A stretch of 30,638 nt of DNA from Nostoc sp. CHAB 5834 (GTDB lineage: Bacteria > Cyanobacteriota > Cyanobacteriia > Cyanobacteriales > Nostocaceae), in assembly GCA_020829485.1 (NCBI GenBank), contig JAIVFU010000078.1, positions 1 through 30,638 on the forward strand, given 5' to 3'. Each line of letters starts with the position of its first letter. Position 1 is the first letter of the stretch. This document shows, in pieces, positions 15,369-22,276 of the stretch. The notes under the pieces are model-generated. The model made no database searches, was not told the origin of the DNA, and saw only the letters and a list, made by a program, of their open reading frames with translations. The position numbers and the translations under genes are program-made.

Positions 15369-16028
15369 ATGCTGCTAACTGAACATCGCGCTGACCGAGT
15401 GGTTCTTTACAATATCAGTTGGCAAAAGTTTGAGAATTTATTAGTAGACTTAGGTGAAAGCCGTTCAGCTAGGGTAGCTTATGATGATGGCACATTAGAG
15501 ATTATGACACCGTTACCAGAACACGAATATTACAAAGAAATAATTGGTGACATCATCAAAGATACGGCTGATGTTTTGGAGCTAGATTATGAGTGTTATG
15601 GCTCAACTACCTGGAAACGAGAACTAAAAAGGGCTGGAATTGAATCTGATAATTGTTTTTATTTTCAAAATGAAGCCTTAATTCGAGGTAAACTCAAGTT
15701 TGATTTAAATCAAGACCCACCTCCAGATTTAGCTTTAGAAATTGATGTTACCAGTAAATCTTTAGATCGCTTTTCCATCTATGCACGGTTAGGTGTACCT
15801 GAAATTTGGTCTTATGACTCTGGAGAAATCAAAATTTACCAGTTGCAAGGTGAGGAATATCTTGAAAGAGAAACAAGTTTAGTGTTTCCTAATCTGAATA
15901 TTCAAGAAATTCCCTCACTAATTGAAAGATACCGTATGGTAGGAAGACGGGTTTTTCGGCAAGCCATTAGGGAGTGGGTAAGGGGAGCATCCACTTTTGG
16001 AAGAAACACCCAATCAGACAGCAAGTAA
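15369..16028 (+). CDS. Uma2 family (DUF820) protein
   Basis: A 219-residue protein starting MLLTEHRADRVVLYNISWQK with GAGGAA just before the ATG. Uma2 features: ARVAYDDGTLEIMTPLPEHE, PPPDLALEIDVTSKSLDRFS and IYARLGVPEIWSYD. This belongs to the Uma2 subgroup with EIDVTS in place of VEV(L/V)S. The position usually held by the catalytic-type Lys is in the region SKSLDRF, so activity is uncertain. The last 20 or so residues (EWVRGASTFGRNT) look atypical and may be a recent read-through, since a decayed gene begins immediately after. Intact frame; unrelated in detail to the copy at 259-876. Confidence 0.85.
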   Translation: MLLTEHRADRVVLYNISWQKFENLLVDLGESRSARVAYDDGTLEIMTPLPEHEYYKEIIGDIIKDTADVLELDYECYGSTTWKRELKRAGIESDNCFYFQNEALIRGKLKFDLNQDPPPDLALEIDVTSKSLDRFSIYARLGVPEIWSYDSGEIKIYQLQGEEYLERETSLVFPNLNIQEIPSLIERYRMVGRRVFRQAIREWVRGASTFGRNTQSDSK

Positions 16029-16041
16029 ACCATTAAGATAA

Positions 16042-16332
16042 GAACGCCACGACACTTTTAAAGAAATTACTTATCAGCAAGTACAACGTTTGATTCAACG
16101 TGAAATTAAACAACCTCAACAGCAAGATTTATTAAAAGTCCTTGGCAAGCGTCCGTTTCCGGGCGCTTACTATCAAGCACGTATCCGATATCAACATAAC
16201 GAACACAGAGATAACAATTTAGTCATGCGTTTACGAGCATGGCTTCCAAAAGTTGAAGTTTTAACACCTTGGGATTTACGGCAAAGCTTTGCTGCTGATG
16301 CCGCTACTCAATTTATGCTTTATCACAATTGA
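16042..16332 (+). pseudogene. WYL-domain regulator C-terminal remnant (CRISPR-associated type)
   Basis: An open frame after a TAA at 16039-16041 reads HDTFKEITYQQVQRLIQREI, then KVLGKRP, AYYQARIRYQHNEHRDNNLV, MRLRAWLPKVEVLTPWDLRQ and a final QFMLYH. The ending pattern (RLRAW.P.VEVL.P..LR..) is that of the C-terminal extension of WYL-domain transcriptional regulators, and it reminds me most of the cyanobacterial CRISPR-associated TIGR03985 family. The first possible start is TTG 16090. Roughly three quarters of such a protein would be missing, so this is a relic; the DNA-binding end is absent. Confidence 0.5.
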
Positions 16333-16339
16333 CGCAATT

Positions 16340-16918
16340 ATGAATTCATTAAAACTGACTGAACGATTTGAATCGGCTTTAGTCTACGCAACTCGTCTTC
16401 ATGCTAATCAAACACGCAAAATTAGCGGCATTCCTTACATTTCACATTTGTTAAGTGTAACGGCTTTAGTTTTAGAAGCTGGAGGTACGGAAGAAGAAGC
16501 GATCGCTGCTCTTTTGCATGATGCAATCGAAGATCAAGGCGGCAAACCCATTTGTGACGACATTCGTCAACTCTTTGGTGAAACAGTTTTAGCTATTATC
16601 GATGGCTGTACTGAGTGGGACACACCTCCTAAACCTCCCTGGCAAGAACGTAAGCTGCGTTACCTCAATAATCTCCGTTCTGCTTCACCTTCTGTACGCT
16701 TGGTTTCTCTGGCTGACAAACTGCATAATTCCAGATCGCTTTTAGCTGATTGGCAACAATATGGAGATGTCATCTGGACTAATTTTAGTGCCGGTCGAGA
16801 AAAAACTTTATGGTTTTACCAATCATTAGTTCAGGTTTACCAACAGACCGGCTCTGATTGGATGACACAAGAAATCGAAAGAGTTGTTAATCAATTGTGC
16901 CAGAAAAATCCTGCTTAA
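16340..16918 (+). CDS. HD-domain phosphohydrolase, small alarmone hydrolase-like
   Basis: A 192-residue single-domain HD protein. Metal and catalytic residues are all present: His36 (PYISH), His60-Asp61 with Glu64-Asp65 (LLHDAIED), and Asp126 (LADKLHN). Their order and spacing match the hydrolase half of RelA/SpoT and the stand-alone MESH1 enzymes, so cleavage of (p)ppGpp (or a related nucleotide such as NADPH) is plausible; a general HD hydrolase is the alternative. ATG 16340 is chosen because it places the first helix correctly; an earlier in-frame ATG (16289) would add 17 residues overlapping the upstream relic. The stop is only 8 bp from a CRISPR-like repeat. Confidence 0.78.
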   Translation: MNSLKLTERFESALVYATRLHANQTRKISGIPYISHLLSVTALVLEAGGTEEEAIAALLHDAIEDQGGKPICDDIRQLFGETVLAIIDGCTEWDTPPKPPWQERKLRYLNNLRSASPSVRLVSLADKLHNSRSLLADWQQYGDVIWTNFSAGREKTLWFYQSLVQVYQQTGSDWMTQEIERVVNQLCQKNPA

Positions 16919-16926
16919 TCTTTAGA

Positions 16927-17035
16927 TTTTTAATCCCCTTGCGGGGTAATGGGCTTTGGAAACGTGACAGAGATGGCGATCGCACTTCTCAAACTCACGT
17001 TTCAGTCCCCGTGAGGGGATTTGGTTAGTGGAAAC
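16927..17035 (-). CRISPR. Relic CRISPR: two 37-nt repeats and one 35-nt spacer
   Basis: Repeat-like units lie at 16927-16963 and 16999-17035, both 37 nt, matching at 25 of 37 positions, each with a CCCC-N4-GGGG stem (CCCCTTGCGGGG and CCCCGTGAGGGG) and the end TGGAAAC. Read on the minus strand, the right unit begins GTTTCCAC and ends GGGGACTGAAAC, a typical cyanobacterial repeat, so the leader would be to the right; the left unit ends GGGGATTAAAAA and looks like a degenerate terminal repeat. The 35-nt interval (16964-16998) is a normal spacer length and contains a HIP1 site. Confidence 0.58.
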
Positions 17036-17230
17036 CGCTCGGTGCTGAAACTGTTACAGAGCAGGCTTCCTGGGAAGCATTTTGGCGAACCTCAAAAATA
17101 GGTCGATTTCAGCCGCTCTTATTGCGACTAATTTTCAACTTTCCTTAGCACTGAAACTGTGAAACTATTTACTTGTCAAGGTTATGGCGATTTTGGCAGA
17201 ACCTCAGGGTTTTTGACCCCGCTTCGACTT
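17036..17230 (-). promoter_or_regulatory. CRISPR leader-like region with partial duplication
   Basis: It lies directly upstream of the better repeat when read on the minus strand. Two blocks occur twice in the same order: CTGAAACTGT (17045-17054 and 17151-17160) and ATTTTGGC(A)GAACCTCA (from 17079 and from 17190). A TTGACA box is present on the minus strand (17174-17179), but no good -10 box at the right distance. A GCTTCC/GGAAGC hairpin lies at about 17065-17078. Leader function is inferred from position. Confidence 0.4.
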
Positions 17231-17298
17231 GCCAAACATCAAACTGATTACATAATCATAAGATGTGTATTTATTATTGTCTATGAGTTTGCGGAGAT

Positions 17299-17487
17299 TT
17301 AATCTCCAAGCCCGTATTCTCGCTCAATCAAACCCAACAGCTTCTCCTCCACCTCCGTCAAATACGGTCGCTTCAACTCCCCCAAATGCTTCAGCACAGC
17401 ACTTGGGGCATCTTCCAAGTTCTCGCTTTCCCATAGCCTATGAATGCGATCGCTGATAGCTTGCATCTGCGTGTAAAAATTTTCCAC
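17299..17487 (-). pseudogene. C-terminal fragment of a hypothetical accessory protein
   Basis: A 62-codon frame: MENFYTQMQAISDRIHRLWE, then NLEDAPSAVLKHLGELKRPY and LTEVEEKLLGLIEREYGL. It reads as a helical C-terminal tail, and the ATG lies inside a frame that was joined to other sequence: directly upstream, a different frame carries VVYTGGKFLH. I recall this type of tail in the same hypothetical family as 13509-13760, but that link is from memory. Function unknown. Confidence 0.45.
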
Positions 17488-17640
17488 CTGTATAAACTAC
17501 GGCGGCGGGTTCCAAGTTGATTTCATCCTTTAAGCGATCTACAGCTTGTCGCTGCTCATTCAATGCCAAATCATCAATTTCGTAGAACAAACATTGGCAT
17601 TGACTAACGTGCTGATTGCTGATTCCCTTGTCTGGTTGGT
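17480..17640 (-). pseudogene. Out-of-frame primase-like fragment
   Basis: In a frame shifted from the flanking ones, the minus strand reads NQHVSQCQCLFYEIDDLALN, then EQRQAVDRLKDEINLEPAAVV and YTGGKFLH before a stop. The pattern FYEIDD...LEP..VV(Y/F)TGGKSLH is what I associate with large replication/primase-type proteins of cyanobacterial plasmids and prophages. It continues in sense from the end of the chimeric frame at 17560, suggesting one gene with a frameshift near 17630. Identity is tentative. Confidence 0.42.
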
Positions 17641-18240
17641 TGGGGTAAAAGCTGACTGTAGCACCAAGGACATTTTAAATGCCAATGCCCAACCATCAGC
17701 ATAGCGTTTAGGTGTCAGTCGCCAGCAGGTATTGCCTTGTTTGTCTCGACCTCCGTAAGTACAGCAGTAGAGTTGAAATCCTTGCTGGGTGATTTTACCG
17801 CAGAGAATGTAGTGGCGATCGCTCAAATGTTGGTTAAGTTGTGTAAGAATAAACTCTGCTTTTTGGTTAGCTCTGTCAATATCAATACTGGTGGCATTAA
17901 ACAGATAGTACAAACGAGCCGATTCTGGCCCCTGACGCACTTCACCCGCAGTTGTAGATAGCCAACGTACAACCTGACTAAGTGAGACAGCATCCAGTGG
18001 CAACCATTGTTCACCACCATAACAACGAGCCAAATAAACCAAAATTGCCTGTGCGTCTTTTATAATTGTGTCGCCATCCACTAATACGGGAACTTGACCG
18101 AAGGGATTAAGCGACTGAAATTCAGAGGCTTTGTGTTCCCCCTTCAGCAAATCGACCTTAATCCATTCATGTTCAATGCCCAATAGTGATAGCAAGAGCT
18201 TGACCTTATAGCTGTTACCAGAGAGTTCGTGACCATAAAA
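17560..18240 (-). pseudogene. Chimeric frame: GST N-terminal half fused to primase-like piece
   Basis: From about 18238 the minus strand reads FYGHELSGNSYKVKLLLSLL, then GIEHEWIKVDLLKGEHK and LNPFGQVPVLVDGD, an evident glutathione-transferase start, but a TAG lies just ahead and no ATG remains (a TTG at 18195 is the first start codon). The GST sequence continues to about QLNQHLSDRH (17811), where the frame passes into HYILCGKITQQGFQLYCCTYG, RDKQGNTCWRLTPKRYADGW and AFKMSLVLQSAF, which is not GST. The junction coincides with a HIP1 octamer (17815-17822). Neither partner is complete, so function is unlikely. Confidence 0.6.
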
Positions 18241-18244
18241 GCCC

Positions 18245-18323
18245 TAAATAATGCAGCAATGCCGTTGACGATAAAGCCATTACTACCATTAAGGTCAAGA
18301 AGATTGAATGATGAATTAGACAT
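18245..18323 (-). pseudogene. FG-GAP repeat protein N-terminal stub
   Basis: ATG at 18321-18323 (minus strand) opens MSNSSFNLLDLNGSNGFIVN and GIAALF. This resembles the start of cyanobacterial FG-GAP/integrin-alpha-like proteins (NLSSLDGSNGF.INGIAAGD...). After about 26 codons it runs, out of frame, into the GST fragment and stops at 18153. It marks another recombination junction, at about 18240, where a start region was joined to a GST lacking its own start. Confidence 0.5.
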
Positions 18324-18430
18324 GGTTTTATGAAAAAAGCTTTATGCCCAATAATTTTGTAACCAAGTTTATCAATATTAAAGTAATATAACATACAATT
18401 AATTAAAGAATTTTATACGGATAATTACTG

Positions 18431-20989
18431 ATGATTTTCCCAATTAAACAACGTCGTTGGCTATATATTAGTTTGAGTATCTTGAGTTTGTGTTTGGCAA
18501 TAACCATTACACCTGCTAGAGCATCTCTGCAAATACCAACAACTTCTACCCTGAATGTGTCAGTATCCACTTCCCAGCCTAGTAATTGGCTAGAACAGGG
18601 ACGAAAACTCTACCATTCAGGACGCTTTGCAGAAGCAGTGACGATTTGGCAAAAGGCAGCACAACAGTATCATACCCAAGGCGATCGCCTTAACGAAGCT
18701 CTAAGTTTAAGTTACCTGTCACTGACACAACAGGAGCTTAATCAATGGCAAGCAGCCCAACAGTCTATTGAGCAAAGTCTGAAACTGTTGCAAACCTCTA
18801 TTCCCTCTGCTGATGCAATTCTCTGGGCACAAGCACTCAATACCCAAGCAAATTTGCAATTGCACACTGGCAAAGCCGAAACCGCCCTCGAAAGTTGGCA
18901 AAAAGCTCAAAAATTTTATGAGCAAGCAGGCGACACAATGGGAAGCCTGGGTAGTCAAATCAACCAGGCACAAGCTTTACAAACTTTAGGATTTTATCGC
19001 CGTTCTAAACAACAGTTAGAGGCACTGACTCAAAAACTCCAAGGGATGCCGGATAATGAAATCAAAGTTAGTGGACTGCGATCGCTTGGTTTAGCCTTGC
19101 AAATAATTGGCGACTCTGGTAAAAGTCAAGAGATTTTAGAGCAAAGTTTAGCGATCGCACAGAAAATTGCAACGAAACCCCATTTGAGTTCTATCCTTAT
19201 AAGCTTGGGTCAAACTGCCGTTGACTTGCAAGATCCAGAAGCCGCATTAGATTACTTTGAACAGGCTCAACTCTTAACAACTAACCCAAGCGATCAATTA
19301 CAAGCGCGTTTAGCTCAGTTCAAACTTTTCCTCAATTACGACAAACTGGAGTTTGTTAACCCACTCGCACCTCAACTACTCCAACAACTCCGGGAACTGC
19401 CCCCCAGTCACACCTCACTCTACGCAGCGATCAATTTTGTTGCCACTCTCAACCATCAGTCAAATTCTGACCAAATCCTACCGCTGAAGGATTTGGCGCA
19501 ACTGATGGCAGTCACAGTCAAATCTGCACAGCAAATTCAGGATACTCAAGCCGAAGCTCATGCACTAAATCAGTGGGGAAAACTCTATCAGCGTACACAG
19601 CAGTTCTCTGAAGCACAAGAGTTAACCCAGAAATCCCTCAACATTGCCCGCCAACTCCAAGCTAACGATATCATTGCTCAATCTGCTTGGCAGGTGGGAC
19701 AGTTGTATAAACAACAAGGCGATCGCTCAAAAGCGATTACCGCATATACAGAAGCAGTCAACGCTTTAAAGGCACTGCGGGGAGATTTGGTGGCTATCAA
19801 CCCTGATGTCCAGTTCTCTTTTCGCACCAGTGTGGAGCCTGTCTACCGGGAACTGGTTGATTTACTTCTAGAGAATCAACCTAGCCAAGCAGAACTAATC
19901 CAAGCTCGTGAATTGATTGAGGCACTCCAAATTGCAGAACTCGATAACTTTTTTCGGGAAGCCTGTTTAGATAGAACTCAACAAATTGATCGGGTTGATC
20001 CCACTGCAACCGTCATTTATCCGATTATCCTGCCAGATCGCTTAACAGTAATTCTCTCCAAAGCAGGACAACCACTCCGTTCCTATGTCACTCACAAACC
20101 TCAAGCGGAAATTGAGCAGACTCTAGACAATTTTTTGGTTGCTCTTAACCCTGTTTCCGATTCCAAAGATCGGGATCGATTGTCGCAACAGATTTATGGT
20201 TGGTTGATTCGTCCAGAGGAAGCAGATAAAGCATTTATTGATACCAAGACATTGGTGTTTGTTTTGGATGGTCGATTGCGAAATATTCCCATAGCAGCTC
20301 TTTTTGACGGTAAGCAATATCTGATTGAGAAGTATGCTGTAGCGCTCTCACCAGGATTGCAACTGATGGCGACGCGATCGCAAAACCACATCAGTGCGAT
20401 CGTTGGTGGTATTAGCCAATCTCGCGCTGGCTTTAGTGCTTTGCCTGCTGTGGAATCAGAGGTGAAACAAATCTCCAAGGCGGTATCTTCTAGGGTGTTA
20501 CTGAATCAGGAATTCACCAGTCAAGCCCTTGCTGAACGTGTGAAATCTAGTAGTGCAGGTATTGTCCACTTAGCAACCCACGGACAGTTTAGTTCCCGCC
20601 TCGAAGACACTTTCTTGCTCACTTGGGATGGACAAGTCAATGTTAAAGAATTATCTGAACTCCTGAAAAATCGCGGTAGCGATCCATCAAAAGCCATCGA
20701 GTTGCTGGTACTAAGTGCCTGCGATACTGCCACAGGCGACGATCGCGCTGTCCTGGGACTGGCGGGCTTGGCTGTCAAATCCGGCGCACGCTCAACTATC
20801 GCCACCCTATGGCCCGTCAAAGATCGGGCAGCCGCGATGCTCATGACTCGCTTCTATGACCAACTGCGACAACCCAAAATCACTAAAGCCGAAGCACTAA
20901 GACAAGCACAAATTAGCCTAATTCGCCAAACTGATTTCCACGAACCGTTCTTTTGGTCTGGCTTTGTTTTGATCGGCAACTGGATTTAA
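18431..20989 (+). CDS. Exported TPR-CHAT domain protein (caspase-like protease)
   Basis: An 852-residue protein. An N-terminal signal peptide is visible (basic RR, then LYISLSILSLCLAITITPARA). Residues about 50-450 are TPR-type helical repeats (WLEQGRKLYHSGRFAEAVTIW, LNQWGKLYQRTQQFSEAQ and others). The C-terminal third is a CHAT domain with the expected dyad: His717 in HLATHGQF and Cys764 in LSACDTATGDD; the end HEPFFWSGFVLIG is standard. CHAT proteins are caspase-fold peptidases, and TPR-CHAT proteins are abundant in multicellular cyanobacteria, with mostly unknown substrates. The protein should act outside the cytoplasmic membrane. It heads a same-strand cluster with a DUF928 gene and two sensor kinases. 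Confidence 0.92.
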   Translation: MIFPIKQRRWLYISLSILSLCLAITITPARASLQIPTTSTLNVSVSTSQPSNWLEQGRKLYHSGRFAEAVTIWQKAAQQYHTQGDRLNEALSLSYLSLTQQELNQWQAAQQSIEQSLKLLQTSIPSADAILWAQALNTQANLQLHTGKAETALESWQKAQKFYEQAGDTMGSLGSQINQAQALQTLGFYRRSKQQLEALTQKLQGMPDNEIKVSGLRSLGLALQIIGDSGKSQEILEQSLAIAQKIATKPHLSSILISLGQTAVDLQDPEAALDYFEQAQLLTTNPSDQLQARLAQFKLFLNYDKLEFVNPLAPQLLQQLRELPPSHTSLYAAINFVATLNHQSNSDQILPLKDLAQLMAVTVKSAQQIQDTQAEAHALNQWGKLYQRTQQFSEAQELTQKSLNIARQLQANDIIAQSAWQVGQLYKQQGDRSKAITAYTEAVNALKALRGDLVAINPDVQFSFRTSVEPVYRELVDLLLENQPSQAELIQARELIEALQIAELDNFFREACLDRTQQIDRVDPTATVIYPIILPDRLTVILSKAGQPLRSYVTHKPQAEIEQTLDNFLVALNPVSDSKDRDRLSQQIYGWLIRPEEADKAFIDTKTLVFVLDGRLRNIPIAALFDGKQYLIEKYAVALSPGLQLMATRSQNHISAIVGGISQSRAGFSALPAVESEVKQISKAVSSRVLLNQEFTSQALAERVKSSSAGIVHLATHGQFSSRLEDTFLLTWDGQVNVKELSELLKNRGSDPSKAIELLVLSACDTATGDDRAVLGLAGLAVKSGARSTIATLWPVKDRAAAMLMTRFYDQLRQPKITKAEALRQAQISLIRQTDFHEPFFWSGFVLIGNWI

Positions 20990-21183
20990 CTAAGTAATAC
21001 AACGGAGTCCATCGCAAATAATTTAGGCTATTTTTTACAGTCTTTTAGCTCAAGCTCGCCTATACTGCTAATAGAAGTTCTCTGACTTTACTGTTACTTA
21101 GACTTATTCTCTGAGCTTCTGAACATAGTCGAAAGAAACATATTTTGTTTGTATCACATTGCAATGACATAAGGAAAAACATC

Positions 21184-22104
21184 ATGAAACGTCGATATTT
21201 AGCTAGTACATTGAGCGTCATCGCTCTGATCGCTAGCACTACATGGACTACTGCCCATGCTGTTACATTTACCCCACCCCCCAACAGTAGCTCTCCTAGA
21301 CAATCAACTGGAGGAGCTTCTCGCGGTAGTATGTTTACCCCTGCTGTCGGCAAAGGTGCGCCCAGACAGGCAACTGGAGGAGCTTCTCGCGGTAGTATGT
21401 TTACCCCTGCTGTCGGCAAAGGTACGCCCAGACAGGCAACTGGAGGAGCTTCTCGCGGCAAGCTGTTTACACCTGCCCCTGGCAAAGGCGCTCCCCAACA
21501 AGCAAGTGCGGGTGCTTCTCGTGTTGGTACTTACTACTTGAATTCATCGATTACAAGTACAACGCAACCAGCAGCGCTAATCGCCCTCTTGCCCCAAAAT
21601 TTCTATGGCACAACAGTATCTGAACGTCCCACAATCTTGGTGTATCTCCCAACTTCCAATGCCGAAGAAGCGGTGTTCAGCCTCAAAGATGAAGCTGGCA
21701 ATATGCAACATCAGATGAACATTTCGGTTGCAGGGAAAACTGGAGTAATCGCGATCGAATTACCAGCCAATGCACCCGCTTTAGCCGTTGGTAAAAACTA
21801 TCAATGGTTCCTAGCACTGAAAGTAGATGGGCAACTCAGTCCAAGTACGCCTTACGTCGATGGTTGGATTCAGCGTATCCAGCCTAGCGCTGAGTTGGCA
21901 ACAGCAATCCAAGAGCAAGATGCTTTGAAGCGGGCTACTATTTTGGGTAAAAATGGTGTTTGGTATGACTGTGTGGCAACACTTGCATCGGTATACACCG
22001 CTCAACCTAACAATGCAACTCTCCGCAAACAATGGGAAGAACTTCTATCCTCAGTGAGTTTAAAGGAGATTGTAACAGCGAACTTATTAGCATCTACTAA
22101 CTAA
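21184..22104 (+). CDS. Exported DUF928 protein with tandem repeats
   Basis: A 306-residue protein beginning [20 protein letters not shown] with a signal peptide ending near AHA; AAGGA is placed 8-9 nt before the ATG. After it comes [12 protein letters not shown] and three and a half copies of a 22-residue repeat (PRQ(A/S)[17 protein letters not shown](A/T)), then the DUF928 body: [57 protein letters not shown], then helices with [12 protein letters not shown] and WEELLSSV. Function of DUF928 is unknown; it is commonly found beside CHAT and CHASE2 genes in cyanobacteria. The 195-bp gap after the CHAT gene contains no terminator I can see. Confidence 0.87.
   Translation: MKRRYLASTLSVIALIASTTWTTAHAVTFTPPPNSSSPRQSTGGASRGSMFTPAVGKGAPRQATGGASRGSMFTPAVGKGTPRQATGGASRGKLFTPAPGKGAPQQASAGASRVGTYYLNSSITSTTQPAALIALLPQNFYGTTVSERPTILVYLPTSNAEEAVFSLKDEAGNMQHQMNISVAGKTGVIAIELPANAPALAVGKNYQWFLALKVDGQLSPSTPYVDGWIQRIQPSAELATAIQEQDALKRATILGKNGVWYDCVATLASVYTAQPNNATLRKQWEELLSSVSLKEIVTANLLASTN
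21295..21525 (+). repeat. 66-bp tandem repeat inside the DUF928 gene
   Basis: Units start at 21295, 21361 and 21427, each 66 bp, with a half unit from 21493. Units 1 and 2 are almost identical in DNA; unit 3 differs mainly in its second half. Each unit encodes 22 residues, keeping the frame. The near identity suggests recent slippage or unequal exchange. Confidence 0.88.
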
Positions 22105-22276
22105 TACCAGTTTGGGCATTGGGCATGAGAAGAGACAAGGTAGACAAAGAAGAAACTTGTTCCATAATTCCCCCTTGTTCCCTTTGTTCCCCTCTGCTTA
22201 CTTCCACCCAGTCCCCATTACCTCTTATCCCCAGAGGGAACCCTACCTTCCCCAATCCCCATTGTATGACACAAAT
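22105..22276. other. Intergenic cyanobacterial low-complexity repeat before the CHASE2 kinase
   Basis: It contains TTGGGCATTGGGCATGAGAA and C/T-rich text such as CCCCCTTGTTCCCTTTGTTC, the type of degenerate spacer repeated in Nostocales genomes. The coding frame of the kinase stays open through it, which adds 55 spurious residues if the first ATG is used. Confidence 0.55.

Noticed and set aside
21304..21501. Tandem repeats considered as a CRISPR array
   Set aside because: Units are 66 bp without unique spacers, keep the coding frame and lie inside DUF928.
22112..22276. N-terminal extension of 55 residues for the CHASE2 kinase
   Set aside because: The extension is translated from a common Nostocales intergenic repeat; ATG 22277 precedes the first conserved membrane helix.
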